Positions 52,246 to 62,532 of a stretch of DNA of 64,000 nt are shown in pieces. Each line of letters opens with the position of its first letter. Positions within the stretch are counted from its first letter, which is position 1. This DNA comes from Gammaproteobacteria bacterium (GTDB lineage: Bacteria; Pseudomonadota; Gammaproteobacteria; Pseudomonadales; Azotimanducaceae), in the NCBI GenBank assembly GCA_026706935.1, contig JAPOXV010000018.1, positions 682,001 through 746,000 on the forward strand. The letters are read 5' to 3'. The notes under the pieces are model-generated. The model had not been told where the DNA came from and searched no databases. It saw nothing but the letters and a program-made list of their open reading frames with translations. Made by a program: the position numbers and the translations under genes.

Positions 52246-54116
52246 TCATCACGCTTGCCGGACACGTCGATCATGGCAAGACCGCGATCGTTCAAGCGCT
52301 CACTGGAATCAACACTGATCGTCTGAAAGAAGAACAAGCACGCGGTTTAACTATCGATCTGGGATTTGCCTACTCGACGATTGATTCGCAACGTATCGGA
52401 TTTGTCGACGTACCCGGTCATCACCGATTCATTCACAACATGATCGCCGGTGTAGCGAATCAACAACATGCGTTACTGGTCATCGCAGCTGATGACGGGA
52501 TCATGCCTCAGACAATCGAGCACGTACAAATCCTTCAACTCTTAGGCGTACGGTCAGGCACGATCGTCCTGAATAAGGTTGATCTCGTTTCGGAGGACCG
52601 GCTACGCGAATGCCATATCGCGATACGAGAATTTACGCGAGACCGATTTCTCCAGGACGCGTCGATATTCGACGTTGCAGCGCCTGCCCGTCGAGGAATC
52701 GATGCACTTCGAACGCACCTCGTTGAGACGGCAGGTCAATTCGATTCGTCGATGAGGGACCAACCTTTTCGACTCGCCATAGATCGATCTTTCAGTCTCC
52801 GAGGTGTTGGTACCGTCGTCACAGGTACGGTTACATCTGGCAAGGTCACGATCGGCGATGAGGTCCACCTTACCGCGACAAACGATCGAGTTCGCATTCG
52901 TAGTCTGAATGTTCAAGGACTTGACGCAGAGACTGCTGTCGGCGGCGATCGATGCAGTCTCAACATTGCTGGCACAGATGTCAAAGAAGCTGCTCGTGGT
53001 GATTGGTTGCTTTCACCGGCTCACGATTTTCCGATTCGTCGAGTGTCGATTGACCTCACTATTCTCAACGACTTTCCTCGTGCGATTAAGCATTGGTCCT
53101 CGGTACATGTCTATCACTTGACTGACCACACGGAAGCGCAACTTGCGTTGTTAGAAGGCAACGCTAAAGAACCTGGTACCTCTACTCTAGCCGAGCTTCA
53201 CTGCAACGAAGACATGCACTTCAAGGCAGGAGATCGAGTAATTCTTCGCGACCGCGATCTTTCTCGAACACTCGGGGGTGCAACCGTACTTTCATACTCT
53301 CATGATCCTAGTACGCGACGACGGTCTGAATCTAATCTATCGTTCTTGAGAACAATCAGCGGAGCGATTCAACGACAGAATCATGCAACGTCGTTAGAAA
53401 CGCATACGTCTCTCGGATTGATAAATATCGACGAATTTGCACGCTTTCAGCTATGTGCACGCGAGGACCTAATCAGCACATTAGAAAGCGACGCGGTCGA
53501 ATTTACCGAGGAAGTAGCCATCAGTTCCAAGAATTTCCGGGAGGTATCCGCGGAAGTGCTAAAGACCGTTGAGGAGTTTCATGACTCGCATCCTACGCAG
53601 GAAGGCATGACGATCTCACAACTAGACCAGAAACTCCCGACGAACCTGAGGAACCTCCAGTTCGTTCTAGATCGGTTGGTAGAGCGGAACTCGCTTCGAC
53701 ATATCGCCGGTCAGTATGCGATGATCGAGCATAAGGCACAAGGACCCTCGTACGACACATCACTATTCGATCAAGTGCGGCCGATGTTCGATGCCGAACA
53801 ACCCGTTTCGCTTGGTGACGTCGCAAAGCGTTTACATATCCCTTTCAATGAGATCGAAAACGCGATGCGACCAATGGTCGCCGCAAATGCACTCGTGCAA
53901 GTCAATAAGAATCGGTACTTCACGCCTGAACGAATTGAAGAGCTGCAGCAAATCGTGTCAGAGCTCGGAGAAAGTAATCCATTTACCGTACGAGAATTTA
54001 GAGACACCAGTGGTCTCGGACGTAACCTAGTTATCGATGTACTTGAGTACTTTGATCGACGACGCATTACTCAAAGACGCGGTGATTCTCGCGTCCTTCT
54101 ACCAAGCCGAGATTAG
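52242..54116 (+). CDS. selB: Selenocysteine-specific elongation factor SelB
   Basis: GTPase that brings Sec-tRNA(Sec) to UGA codons marked by a SECIS hairpin. 624 residues, GTG start. G1 GHVDHGKT (7-14), switch-1 GLTIDLGFAY, G3 DVPGH, G4 NKVD, EF-Tu-like beta domains (GVGTVVTGTVTSG), then C-terminal winged-helix domains that bind the SECIS (RFQLCAREDLI onward, ending with GLGRNLVIDVLEYFDRR and the RRGDSRVLLP tail). Translationally coupled to selA. Confidence 0.95.
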   Translation: MIITLAGHVDHGKTAIVQALTGINTDRLKEEQARGLTIDLGFAYSTIDSQRIGFVDVPGHHRFIHNMIAGVANQQHALLVIAADDGIMPQTIEHVQILQLLGVRSGTIVLNKVDLVSEDRLRECHIAIREFTRDRFLQDASIFDVAAPARRGIDALRTHLVETAGQFDSSMRDQPFRLAIDRSFSLRGVGTVVTGTVTSGKVTIGDEVHLTATNDRVRIRSLNVQGLDAETAVGGDRCSLNIAGTDVKEAARGDWLLSPAHDFPIRRVSIDLTILNDFPRAIKHWSSVHVYHLTDHTEAQLALLEGNAKEPGTSTLAELHCNEDMHFKAGDRVILRDRDLSRTLGGATVLSYSHDPSTRRRSESNLSFLRTISGAIQRQNHATSLETHTSLGLINIDEFARFQLCAREDLISTLESDAVEFTEEVAISSKNFREVSAEVLKTVEEFHDSHPTQEGMTISQLDQKLPTNLRNLQFVLDRLVERNSLRHIAGQYAMIEHKAQGPSYDTSLFDQVRPMFDAEQPVSLGDVAKRLHIPFNEIENAMRPMVAANALVQVNKNRYFTPERIEELQQIVSELGESNPFTVREFRDTSGLGRNLVIDVLEYFDRRRITQRRGDSRVLLPSRD

Positions 54117-54468
54117 GTCGCGTTCATTCGAGCATTCGAATTTGAAGCGATAGCCTCCGTGTCTGGCATCGACTTCTCATTAATCGGCAATCGATAGGGT
54201 GTTTTCATACGGAGAAGCTCTGACCCTAAACCTACTACGCAATCGATCCGTTCCGCATTAGACGGTGCTAAATTCCAGGATAAACAACGTTAAATTCCAT
54301 ATTAAACAACACGAAATTCCATATTAGACGCAAGCGATTGCCAAGTAGAACAGCGATTACTATCGGTCCGAAATATACTAATTATTGAATCAAATCAATA
54401 CGTTAAGTGGATAAATCTACCTATTATTACAGTCAATCCAGACGTTGTATTCCGCAAGACTAGGCGGT
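54117..54468. other. AT-rich spacer between selB and prfC
   Basis: 352 bp between the convergent ends of selB and prfC with no supportable gene. It is more AT-rich than its surroundings, contains four degenerate 22-bp tandem units (54247-54334) and a 6-bp inverted repeat TATTGA/TCAATA further right. I checked it for tRNA-Sec and see no cloverleaf. Confidence 0.6.
54247..54334. repeat. Four tandem degenerate 22-bp repeats
   Basis: Units at 54247-54268, 54269-54290, 54291-54312 and 54313-54334. The shared core is TTCC-N2-ATTA(A/G)AC, seen as AAATTCCATATTAAACAACA in the third unit. The units are contiguous, with no spacers, so this is not a CRISPR. Units 1 and 4 share ATTAGACG; units 2 and 3 share TAAACAAC. 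Confidence 0.7.
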
Positions 54469-56070
54469 CTATGGAACGAGTGCGTGTTCGCGCGTGTCTC
54501 TAAACGTGATATCTTCCCAACGCTCTTGAGTTAGCTGTAAATTCGCTCGAGAGGTCGCTAGCAACACTAATTGATCATCCCCGTCGAGTGCCAGTTGTGC
54601 GTTGGCTTTGGACCTGAACTCCTCTAGCCGACTCTCGTCGTCCGCGTACACCCAACGAACGGTGAAGATGTCGCTGTTTTCGTAGACACACTCCGCACCA
54701 TATTCCTCCTCTAAGCGGAACGCGACGACATCGAACTGCAGTGTCCCAATCGCACCAATAATGATCTCGTTCCGATTCAGCGGAATGAATACCTGAGTTG
54801 CCCCTTCCTCAGACAACTGCCGCACACCTTGTGATAGGCGTTTTACTTTGGTCGGATCTTTAACTCGAACACGTCGGAAGAGTTCGGGTGCGAAATTCGG
54901 AATTCCTCGAAACGATATTGGCTCACCTTCCGTAAACGAATCACCGATTCGAATCGTCCCATGATTGTGTAATCCGATGATGTCGCCTGGAAAAGCTTTT
55001 TCTGTCTGTTTTCTTTCGCCCGCCATAAACGTAAGCGCGTTTGCGATTTTGACATCTCGCGCCAAACGAACGTGTCGCATTCGCATACCTTTCCGATACT
55101 GACCAGAACAAACACGCAAGAACGCAATGCGATCTCGGTGTTTCGGGTTCATATTCGCTTGGATCTTGAAGACGAATCCGGAGAAATCCGTATTCGAAGG
55201 CTCTATAGAATCACTCAAAGTCATTCTTTGTTGTGGTGGCGGCGCAATCGAAACAAATTGATCCAACAAGTGGTCAATGCCAAAGTTCTGTAACGCGGAA
55301 CCGAAATAAACCGGTGCACGCTCACCCGCTAGATACGCATTCAAATCAAACGGATGACTCGCGCCACGCACCAGCTCGAGCTCCTCTGCAAATTCGTCGT
55401 AGTCTGACCCTAACCAATTGCGAGAGTCCTCACTCTCCAATGATCCATGCTTTGGATACTCGTGCAACGATGAACCAAACCCGTGTTCGTATTCAGTGAA
55501 CGCGTCCTCTTTTACGTGATAGGTTCCTCTAAACGAACGTCCTGAGCCAACCGGCCAAGTCATCGGAGCACATTCGATCGAGAGTTCACTTTCGATGTGA
55601 TCGATAAGCTCAATCGGTGGAAGTGCTTCTCGGTCAAGCTTGTTGATGAACGCCAGGATCGGCATGTCACGCGACCTACAGATCTCAAGCAACTTCCTCG
55701 TACGGTCTTCTACACCTTTTGCAGCGTCAATTACCATCACTGCGGAATCAACCGCAGTTAGAGTTCGGTAAGTGTCTTCGGAAAAGTCCTCGTGACCCGG
55801 CGTATCAAGCAGATTGATGACTCGATCTCGGTAATCGAACTGCATGACCGAGGTCGTCACAGAAATTCCTCGTTCTGCTTCCATTGCCATCCAATCTGAT
55901 CGAGCCTGACGTCCCGTTTTCTTCGCTCGAACATCACCAGCAAGTTGAATCGCATTACCGAGTAGGAGCAGTTTTTCGGTAACCGTTGTTTTTCCGGCAT
56001 CCGGGTGCGAAATGATTGCGAACGTTCGACGAGACGCGATTTCTTGCTTTAGTGAACCAGATTCCGACAT
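54469..56070 (-). CDS. prfC: Peptide chain release factor 3
   Basis: GTPase that recycles RF1 and RF2 from the ribosome. Start taken at ATG 56070, giving 533 residues that begin [20 protein letters not shown]; the open frame extends 162 nt upstream into pepN and is not used. G1 [17 protein letters not shown]3 [15 protein letters not shown]4 NKLDRE, and RF3-specific [20 protein letters not shown]. Lies 37 nt downstream of the pepN stop, same strand. Confidence 0.95.
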   Translation of the reverse strand: MSESGSLKQEIASRRTFAIISHPDAGKTTVTEKLLLLGNAIQLAGDVRAKKTGRQARSDWMAMEAERGISVTTSVMQFDYRDRVINLLDTPGHEDFSEDTYRTLTAVDSAVMVIDAAKGVEDRTRKLLEICRSRDMPILAFINKLDREALPPIELIDHIESELSIECAPMTWPVGSGRSFRGTYHVKEDAFTEYEHGFGSSLHEYPKHGSLESEDSRNWLGSDYDEFAEELELVRGASHPFDLNAYLAGERAPVYFGSALQNFGIDHLLDQFVSIAPPPQQRMTLSDSIEPSNTDFSGFVFKIQANMNPKHRDRIAFLRVCSGQYRKGMRMRHVRLARDVKIANALTFMAGERKQTEKAFPGDIIGLHNHGTIRIGDSFTEGEPISFRGIPNFAPELFRRVRVKDPTKVKRLSQGVRQLSEEGATQVFIPLNRNEIIIGAIGTLQFDVVAFRLEEEYGAECVYENSDIFTVRWVYADDESRLEEFRSKANAQLALDGDDQLVLLATSRANLQLTQERWEDITFRDTREHALVP

Positions 56071-56107
56071 ATCGGCGTTAGATTGAATTCTCTGAAAGGT
56101 CGCGTTG

Positions 56108-58825
56108 CTACGCGTTGACGACCGGTCGCAATGAACGATTGACCATATCGAGCGCCGCCACGCCGTTCGTTGGTAGTTCTTTTCTGAGTCGTTCCAAGCA
56201 GGCACGCATGTGCTCACGTCGATGCTCATCATGACGATTCAGGTATGCGAACTGTTGGATGCCACGTCGAACGACTGAGCCGTGTTCAGCAGCATCCTTG
56301 ATCAATCGATCGGTGTAAAACTGATAGCCACTCCCGTCACTCAAATGGAAGTTCTCCCAGTTCTCCGAAAAGGTATGGAAAACAGCACGCCATCGATTTG
56401 GCGTCGGTGACTCAAGCAACCCCATATCTTCAAGTGTCGCAATGCGATCAATTGCGTTTAAGGTAGGTGCACCTACAAGCGCAGTAATCCAACGTTCGAG
56501 CACCAGCGACTCATCCTTGAATCGATCGTAAATCTCGGTTGAAACGTCATCTTTCAAGACGTCTTGACCTTCAATGCGTAGAAGCAATCTGAAATATGCG
56601 AGACGGTCAGTTAGGTTGTCGGCATCTCTCGTAAGAGTCGCAAGTTCGTTCGCGAAGTTAGGTCGATCTTCATCAGCCGTCTGGGCAAGTAGATACCGGT
56701 ATGCCACGGCACGGAGCTGCCGCGTAGCGATCTGACCGGAGCTGGGCTCATAAGGTTCAGTGACGACATTCGCGTCAGCGACTTCGCGCCATTTATCGAC
56801 GAATTCACTGCCTAGTTCTTTGAATAGGAGATTTTTGCCGTCGATGATCGTTTCAACTGGGGTCCCTATATTCAGATCTAGAACGCGACCCTCACTCGGA
56901 CCCGACAATTCGATCGCAATGATGCGTCTACTTTCAGCATCTTGTGATCCATCTTGAACACGGTCTAATCTCATCTCAACTAAACTCGCGAGCGCATCGT
57001 AGTACGTGCCACGCTCCATGATTGCGCCAGCGAATACCTGCTCTGAGGCGTCGTAACGACTGAATCGATTCGTGTCACGAAGCGCTAACTGTGTGAGTCG
57101 ATTAATGTCAGCTTGACCATCCGACGCGTTGACGTAACGGACTTCAACTGGCGCGGAGAAATCTCTGAGGACACTTACCTGTGTACCGTCCGGCACGTTA
57201 TCAAACTGGATCGTTGCCTCAGCTGACTTCAATAGGAAAACGAGTGTTCCGTCGAACTGCGGATTGCTGTATTCAAGGTCGGTCGTGATTTGAATGTTTA
57301 CTTCATCGTCTTTCTCGCCTGCAGCACCTAGTAGATCCATGCCCTCGACACTTACGAGACCGACACCTAGCGGAATTTCAAGCACCGTCTCTTCGGAATT
57401 GCTCACGACGGAAGAGATCGACTGCTTTATGGTCAAGAGAACGGTCTCCCCGTCGCGCGATTCACGGATATCTAAGACCGGTGTACCTGTCGTCGAATAC
57501 CAATGCTTGAATTGCGACAGATCTCGGTCCGACGTCTCTGCAATCGCTGCGACGAAGTCGTCGATAGTGACTGCCGCACCATCGTGTTTCTCAAAGTAGT
57601 GGTTCGTGGCTTCCCGCCATTCACCTGCACCCAACATGTTCGAGAGCATGTAGCCAACTTCAGCACCACCTTCGTAAATCGTGCGGGTGTAGTAGTTCGC
57701 TGGTACTTCCATTTCAACCGGTCGCACCGGATGACCTAAACCGCACTGCGCCTCTGGAAACTGCTCACGTCGTAGCATCGCCGCATCAAGAATGCGATTG
57801 ACATCAAATCCGTTCATAAACCGCGAAAACGTCTGGTCTCGTAAGACGGTGAATCCTTCTTTCAGTGAGAGTTGGAACCAATCTCGTACCGTAACGCGGT
57901 TACCTGAATAGTTATGAAAGTACTCGTGCCCGACGACGCTCTGAATGCGTTCGTAGGTTTCATCGGTCGCAATATCAGGATCCGCGAGCAACACGAGATT
58001 GTTAAAAACGTTTAACGATTTGTTCTCCATCGCGCCGAACACAAATCGCTCAACCGCGACGATGCCGAAGCGATCCAGGTCATACACTCGATCGTATGCG
58101 AGTTCATCCCACCGCATCGCGTCCTTGAGGCACGTCATCGCCCAAGTGCAATACCGAATCGACTTGGGGTCCGAATAAATCGTCAGATCAACCGTTTTGC
58201 CGTCTCTCGTCCTGAATTCCGAATGCAACGACGATAGGTTCCCAGCCGCAAGAGCAAATAAATAGCAAGGCTTAGCCCAAGGATCGTTAAAAGTCTTGGC
58301 GTGGCGCGACTCGGAGATTTCCTCCGAATCCACCTCGTCACCATTGGACAGTAGTACCGGAAATCGATCTCTGTCCGCTTCTATACGAACCGTCCATTTC
58401 GATAGCACGTCGGGACGATCCGGATAGAACGCGATCTTTCTAAATGATTCGTCTTCACATTGGGTAATCAGTGTATCGCCACTTCTGTAAAGACCATCGA
58501 CCGCATGATCGGGAATGCGAAGCTCCTGTCGGATTCGAAGCACGCAAGCGTCTGGAACATCGTGAATCGTCAATCCTGTTCCATCGCATTGAAATTCGTT
58601 ATTCGAGAGTGCGACACCGTCTACTTGGACCTCCTGCAACGTTAGTCCGTAACCATCTTGTTCAACGTCACCGCCGTGTAGAAATATGGATTTTTCGGTT
58701 GACCCAGTTTTGCGTTGGACATCGAGCTTCGATTCGATGATCAGGTGATCGTCTTGAATCTGTATGTCGAGATGGGTGTTTGGCAGTTCGTAGTCGTACG
58801 GCTTCCAATCATCTAAAGAGGGCAT
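56108..58825 (-). CDS. pepN: Aminopeptidase N (M1 family)
   Basis: Broad-specificity zinc aminopeptidase of cytosolic peptide turnover. 905 residues, slightly longer than E. coli PepN (870). Exopeptidase motif GAMEN (264-268), zinc site HEYFH (His300, Glu301, His304) with Glu323 in LKEGFTV, and transition-state Tyr in [30 protein letters not shown] is typical of the gammaproteobacterial type. No signal peptide. Followed by prfC. Confidence 0.95.
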   Translation of the reverse strand: MPSLDDWKPYDYELPNTHLDIQIQDDHLIIESKLDVQRKTGSTEKSIFLHGGDVEQDGYGLTLQEVQVDGVALSNNEFQCDGTGLTIHDVPDACVLRIRQELRIPDHAVDGLYRSGDTLITQCEDESFRKIAFYPDRPDVLSKWTVRIEADRDRFPVLLSNGDEVDSEEISESRHAKTFNDPWAKPCYLFALAAGNLSSLHSEFRTRDGKTVDLTIYSDPKSIRYCTWAMTCLKDAMRWDELAYDRVYDLDRFGIVAVERFVFGAMENKSLNVFNNLVLLADPDIATDETYERIQSVVGHEYFHNYSGNRVTVRDWFQLSLKEGFTVLRDQTFSRFMNGFDVNRILDAAMLRREQFPEAQCGLGHPVRPVEMEVPANYYTRTIYEGGAEVGYMLSNMLGAGEWREATNHYFEKHDGAAVTIDDFVAAIAETSDRDLSQFKHWYSTTGTPVLDIRESRDGETVLLTIKQSISSVVSNSEETVLEIPLGVGLVSVEGMDLLGAAGEKDDEVNIQITTDLEYSNPQFDGTLVFLLKSAEATIQFDNVPDGTQVSVLRDFSAPVEVRYVNASDGQADINRLTQLALRDTNRFSRYDASEQVFAGAIMERGTYYDALASLVEMRLDRVQDGSQDAESRRIIAIELSGPSEGRVLDLNIGTPVETIIDGKNLLFKELGSEFVDKWREVADANVVTEPYEPSSGQIATRQLRAVAYRYLLAQTADEDRPNFANELATLTRDADNLTDRLAYFRLLLRIEGQDVLKDDVSTEIYDRFKDESLVLERWITALVGAPTLNAIDRIATLEDMGLLESPTPNRWRAVFHTFSENWENFHLSDGSGYQFYTDRLIKDAAEHGSVVRRGIQQFAYLNRHDEHRREHMRACLERLRKELPTNGVAALDMVNRSLRPVVNA

Positions 58826-58873
58826 ATTTCGCCTACAAGCTCAAGTATCGGGAATGCGTAAAGTGTAAACCGA

Positions 58874-58890
58874 GCGTCAAGCTTGAACGC
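58874..58890. repeat. Near-perfect palindrome between pepN and a Gfo/Idh gene
   Basis: GCGTCAAGCTTGAACGC: CAAGCTTG is a perfect 8-bp palindrome and GCGT/ACGC extend it with one extra base. It lies 49 nt upstream of pepN and 118 nt upstream of the opposite gene; a candidate operator. Confidence 0.35.
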
Positions 58891-59007
58891 ATTTGGAGCG
58901 CCAAAGTGAAGCAAAAACCTCTATGGAATGTCTGAGTTTGATCGGACTCGGCAGTCGAAATGCGCCAGTAAAATCCTTCGCTTCACTGCTCGGACGAACC
59001 TTCCAAT

Positions 59008-59994
59008 ATGGCACAGCCGCTCCGCATTGGTACGCTTGGCGCAGCGATGATCACGCCGAATGCTCTGACCGATCCAGCATCAAAAAACGAGGACGTGGTC
59101 GTTGTCGCAGTCGCTGCGCGAGACCGAGCGAGAGCCGAGACGTTCGCTTCGCGACACGGGATCGAAACTGTATACGACAGTTACGATGACGTGATTGCTG
59201 ATCCCACACTCGATGCGATCTACAACCCTTTACCCATCAGCCACCACCGGGAATATTCCATCAAGGCGCTTCGGTCCGGGAAGCACGTGCTATGCGAAAA
59301 GTCGTTTTCGCTAAACGCTTCCGAGGCGCGTGAAATGGCTGCAGTCGGCGACGAAACCGGTCTCGTCCTCATCGAAGCATTTCACTATCGCTATCACCCC
59401 GTTTTTCATAAGGCACTCGAAATCGTCGACAGCGGCGTACTCGGAAAACTTCAACATATTGACGCGCAATTTATCGTTGGTACACCGAATAAAGAGAACA
59501 TCCGCATGATTTACGAGACGGGTGGCGGAGCAACGATGGACATGGGTTGTTATCCAATCTCTTGGATTCGACACATCACGCGTCAAGAACCCCGCGTGAC
59601 GAACGCGACGGCCGTCGAAGGCGATCCGCAAATCGATCTAAGTCTCGAAGTCGAGTACGAGTTCGACGACGGTCTTACGGCGAAGACGACTGGCGCGATG
59701 AATCAGCGGACGTTTGCCGCCGACATGACGGTATCGGGTTCCAACGGTGAACTCTATGTCCGGAATCCGCTTGTACCGCAGCACGGTAACCAGGTAAAGC
59801 TAACGATTGGCGGCAGTGTAGAGTTCGATGAAGAACTCACGCGGCGGCCAACATATGAATACCAGTTAGAAGTGTTTGTCGACGCCGTTCGAAATGGCAC
59901 GTCAATGCCCACCGACGCACACGACGCGATTAAGCAGATGGAAGTGATCGACGCGGCATACACCGCAGCGGGTCTTAAACCCAGGGGTACTTAG
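59008..59994 (+). CDS. Gfo/Idh/MocA-family oxidoreductase
   Basis: 328 residues. N-terminal Rossmann domain (LRIGTLGAAMITPNAL, VVVAVAARDRARAETFA) and the family's EKSF motif in HVLCEKSFSLNA (usual EKP with the lysine kept). The C-terminal part FHYRYHPVFHKALEIV and GGGATMDMGCYPISWIR carries the D-x-G-x-Y/H catalytic region. Dehydrogenases of this family act on sugars, inositols or trans-dihydrodiols; the sequence resembles the dimeric dihydrodiol/xylose dehydrogenase subgroup. Substrate unproven. Confidence 0.85.
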   Translation: MAQPLRIGTLGAAMITPNALTDPASKNEDVVVVAVAARDRARAETFASRHGIETVYDSYDDVIADPTLDAIYNPLPISHHREYSIKALRSGKHVLCEKSFSLNASEAREMAAVGDETGLVLIEAFHYRYHPVFHKALEIVDSGVLGKLQHIDAQFIVGTPNKENIRMIYETGGGATMDMGCYPISWIRHITRQEPRVTNATAVEGDPQIDLSLEVEYEFDDGLTAKTTGAMNQRTFAADMTVSGSNGELYVRNPLVPQHGNQVKLTIGGSVEFDEELTRRPTYEYQLEVFVDAVRNGTSMPTDAHDAIKQMEVIDAAYTAAGLKPRGT

Positions 59995-60000
59995 CAGACT

Positions 60001-61005
60001 CTACGACAACAGTCTAACCGTGGCTTTAGCTTTGGACAAGATACTGTCCATGTATTTGTCTAGATCGAATTCCTGATGACCCATCGCGCCGACTAAGTAG
60101 CGCTTGTAAACACCTTGCGAGATCGCGGCTAATCGCCAATGAGAGAATGCTCGATAGTAGTTGATCTCTTCCAGTGAACGGCCTGTTTTCTCTTCATAGA
60201 TCTCACAAAGCTCCTGTCGAGTCGGAAAACCTCCAATGCCGGTCGGTGCAGTATCCGATGACGGGTCGCCTGGTTCAGCCCAGGTGTTAAGCAAATAACC
60301 AACGTCAGCGAGCGGATCACCGAGCGTACATAGCTCCCAATCAAGTAGTGCGGCCATCTTCCCATCTTTGATCAGCATGTTGCCGACCCGATAGTCGCCA
60401 TGTACGATCGTAGCGCCAATCTGTTCAGGTTTTCTCTCGTGTAGTAGCTCAAGACTCCGGTCCATATCTGGGATTTCGTCAGTCTTCGTCGCGAGCCACT
60501 GCTGCGTCCATCTCTTGAGTTGTCGTCCGAGGTAATCCTCTTTCTTCGCGAGCTGACCAAGTCCAATCGCTTCAATATCGGTCGAATGCAAATCCGCCAA
60601 CACCTCAATGACGTGTAGCCCAAACGAGCGGCGATCCTCGTCGCTCAACTGCTCTAGCACCTCTGGTGTATGAGGGACGATACCCTCAATGAACTCCATG
60701 ACGTAAAACGGTTGATCATTTATGGATTTGTCTTCGCACAGGGCATATGTCTTAGGAACGGGCACGTTCGAATCACCGACAGCGGTGATGATGCGATGTT
60801 CGCGACTCATATCGTGAGCGCTTTCAAGGATATGACCCAGAGGCGGACGACGCAGGACGAACGCTCGATCGTTTTGATCTACGAATCGATATGTTAGGTT
60901 GGAGTGCCCACCTGCGATTAATTCGAACTCAAGCGGCAGCGCGAGGTCATTGATTTCATTTTCAAGCCAAGCGCTGACAGCTTCTTCTCGAATACCTTCA
61001 ACCAT
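60001..61005 (-). CDS. APH/ChoK-like phosphotransferase (ACAD10/11 N-domain type)
   Basis: 334 residues. Kinase-like fold: GGHSNLTYRF (phosphate loop), FVLRRPPLG (ATP lysine region replaced by Arg), Brenner motif IVHGDYRVGNMLI and the Mg2+-binding ALLDWELCTLGDPLADVGYLL. The RRPPLGHILESAHDMSREHRI stretch is typical of the phosphotransferase domain of ACAD10/11, which phosphorylates 4-hydroxyacyl-CoAs, so a role in hydroxy-acid catabolism is plausible. Not likely an antibiotic resistance enzyme. Convergent with the preceding gene, 6 nt apart. Confidence 0.85.
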   Translation of the reverse strand: MVEGIREEAVSAWLENEINDLALPLEFELIAGGHSNLTYRFVDQNDRAFVLRRPPLGHILESAHDMSREHRIITAVGDSNVPVPKTYALCEDKSINDQPFYVMEFIEGIVPHTPEVLEQLSDEDRRSFGLHVIEVLADLHSTDIEAIGLGQLAKKEDYLGRQLKRWTQQWLATKTDEIPDMDRSLELLHERKPEQIGATIVHGDYRVGNMLIKDGKMAALLDWELCTLGDPLADVGYLLNTWAEPGDPSSDTAPTGIGGFPTRQELCEIYEEKTGRSLEEINYYRAFSHWRLAAISQGVYKRYLVGAMGHQEFDLDKYMDSILSKAKATVRLLS

Positions 61006-61053
61006 CTTTCGTGTCCTTTGTTACTACTGGTTTACCTGAACGAGTGACATCAC

Positions 61054-61449
61054 TCAATTCATAGTCTCGCCGGGGATTGAGAGGATAAATGGCTCAATCG
61101 GTACGCGATACCACTCACCTACATCGTCTCGAAAGTTATAGTGACCTTCCATCGTACCAAATGAAGATTCAATGACTGCAGCACTCGTGTATTGAAACCC
61201 CTCACCCGGTTCCAAGCGAGGTTGTTTACCGACTACCCCATCGCCATCGACGATCTCAACATCGTTCTCAATGCCCGATGTGATCTCCCAATGACGGTCG
61301 ACTAACTGCATTGGGATCTGTCCGTTGTTTTGTATTGTGATCGTGTACGCGAAGACCCACCTGAGATCGTTGGGATTCGACTCGTGTCTTAGGTATTGCA
61401 CGTTAACCGACACAGAAATGTCCCGGTAAATACGAACGCTATCAGTCAC
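61054..61449 (-). CDS. apaG: ApaG (Co2+/Mg2+ efflux-associated, FN3-like protein)
   Basis: 131 residues, normal for ApaG. FAYTITIQNNGQIPMQLVDRHWEITSG and GVVGKQPRLEPGEGFQYTSA are the conserved segments; the C-terminus reads GTMEGHYNF and IEPFILSIP. It folds as an Ig/FN3-like beta sandwich. It is normally linked to ksgA and apaH; neither is here. Upstream of the phosphotransferase gene by 48 nt, same strand. Confidence 0.93.
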   Translation of the reverse strand: MTDSVRIYRDISVSVNVQYLRHESNPNDLRWVFAYTITIQNNGQIPMQLVDRHWEITSGIENDVEIVDGDGVVGKQPRLEPGEGFQYTSAAVIESSFGTMEGHYNFRDDVGEWYRVPIEPFILSIPGETMN

Positions 61450-61664
61450 TAAACCACGCAGATTGAGTAAGCGTTTTATTCTATGGCTTTATCGTCTTTA
61501 TGAAATCCAGTACAACTGTGTCGAATCGATAGTTCGGTGAGCTTACCTGAATTTCTAGCCGGTCTCGAGACGCTAGCTAGTCGTTCACTCACAAGCTATG
61601 TGCGACAAGTAGCGAACAGGAGCACAGGCACCAGAGCCAATAAGACTACAGCATCAAGGTCGGT

Positions 61665-61677
61665 ACGCGATTCGCGT
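61665..61677. repeat. 13-bp palindrome upstream of the PPOX gene
   Basis: ACGCGA-T-TCGCGT is a perfect inverted repeat 53 nt upstream of the ATG at 61731. Candidate operator. The rest of 61450-61730 (281 bp) shows no gene. Confidence 0.35.
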
Positions 61678-61730
61678 CAGACTCTCGGTTCGATGCCATA
61701 ACATTGCGACCGATCTTGCGAGAACTTTCG

Positions 61731-62342
61731 ATGTCAATACTCAAAACAAACGAAGATCTTCGGTCCGTCATCGGAGCGAAAATCCCGGGCTTGGAAGACA
61801 AAGTAATCGACCACATCGATGAATTTGCCGCCGACTACATCGCCCACAGTCCATTTATCGTCATGGCGACGACAGATTGTGAAGGGAACTGCGATGCCTC
61901 ACCGAAAGGAGATGCACCAGGATTTGTCCAAGTTCTTGACCCTAAAACGATTGTCATTCCCGATCGACCTGGTAACAAACTCGCGTACGGCCACGAGAAT
62001 ATCTTGAGTAGTGGCAAGATTGGCTTGTTGTTTTTCATCCCTGGCACTCGGGAGACGTTGCGGGTTAATGGAACTGCTCAGCTCGACTCTTCGGCTGAAT
62101 TGCGCGAGGAATTGGCCGCACGAGGTAAAGACGCAGTATTGGCGATCCGAGTAACCGTAGAAGAGTGCTTCTTCCATTGTGGTAAAGCGGTGATTCGATC
62201 CAATCTATGGCAAACAGAAAAGTGGGAATCTCCGTATCGTGTTTCGTTTGGTGAGATGTACGCGAAGCGCAAGAACGCAGGTAATGATGTGATTGAGGCC
62301 GTCGATAACTCGATCGCCAACGACTATAAAAATAACCTTTGA
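61731..62342 (+). CDS. PPOX-class FMN-binding flavoprotein
   Basis: 203 residues from ATG 61731; TTG 61704 would add nine. Split-barrel flavin-binding fold of the pyridoxamine 5'-phosphate-oxidase class: FIVMATTDCEGNCDASPKGDAPGFVQV is the strand that binds FMN phosphate, and PDRPGNKLAYGHENILSSGKIGLLFFIPG is the signature of the MSMEG_1061-like subgroup. Function of this subgroup is uncertain: likely a flavin reductase or oxidase on an unknown substrate. An intrinsic terminator follows. Confidence 0.82.
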   Translation: MSILKTNEDLRSVIGAKIPGLEDKVIDHIDEFAADYIAHSPFIVMATTDCEGNCDASPKGDAPGFVQVLDPKTIVIPDRPGNKLAYGHENILSSGKIGLLFFIPGTRETLRVNGTAQLDSSAELREELAARGKDAVLAIRVTVEECFFHCGKAVIRSNLWQTEKWESPYRVSFGEMYAKRKNAGNDVIEAVDNSIANDYKNNL

Positions 62343-62381
62343 ACGGCGTTCAATTCGATGTGAAAAAATAACTGACGATGA

Positions 62382-62416
62382 ACGGTACTTGACCTTTTCT
62401 AAGGTACCGTATTTTT
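62382..62416 (+). terminator. Intrinsic terminator after the PPOX gene
   Basis: ACGGTAC (62382-62388) pairs with GTACCGT (62404-62410), with an inner ACCTT/AAGG stem possible, followed by ATTTTT. It starts 39 nt after the PPOX stop. Confidence 0.65.
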
Positions 62417-62422
62417 GGAAAA

Positions 62423-62455
62423 TTGACGCTAGCAGATCCTCGTAAGATCCGTCAA
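62423..62455. repeat. Inverted repeat upstream of the aminotransferase gene
   Basis: TTGACG (62423-62428) and CGTCAA (62450-62455) are exact arms, with GATC repeated inside. 77 nt upstream of the next ATG; possible operator or weak hairpin. Confidence 0.3.
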
Positions 62456-62532
62456 CCTGTTTCGATCCAACTCCAATCGACACTTCATTTGATCTTGGTT
62501 TAGATACCGCCTATTAACAACGGAATCCGTGA

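Noticed and set aside
54130-54260. Possible tRNA-Sec near selB (CTTCAAAT on the minus strand)
   Set aside because: No long acceptor/T stem, no D-arm and no variable arm can be drawn around it.
54247-54334. CRISPR array
   Set aside because: The 22-bp units are directly adjacent with no spacers, are degenerate, and no cas genes are present.
56071-56232. Longer N-terminus for RF3
   Set aside because: The extra 54 codons lie inside pepN, look like a shadow frame, and RF3 normally begins just before the [12 protein letters not shown] stretch.
61562-61571. 10-bp palindrome GTCTCGAGAC in the apaG/PPOX spacer
   Set aside because: Short, without a spacer or a matching site; likely chance.
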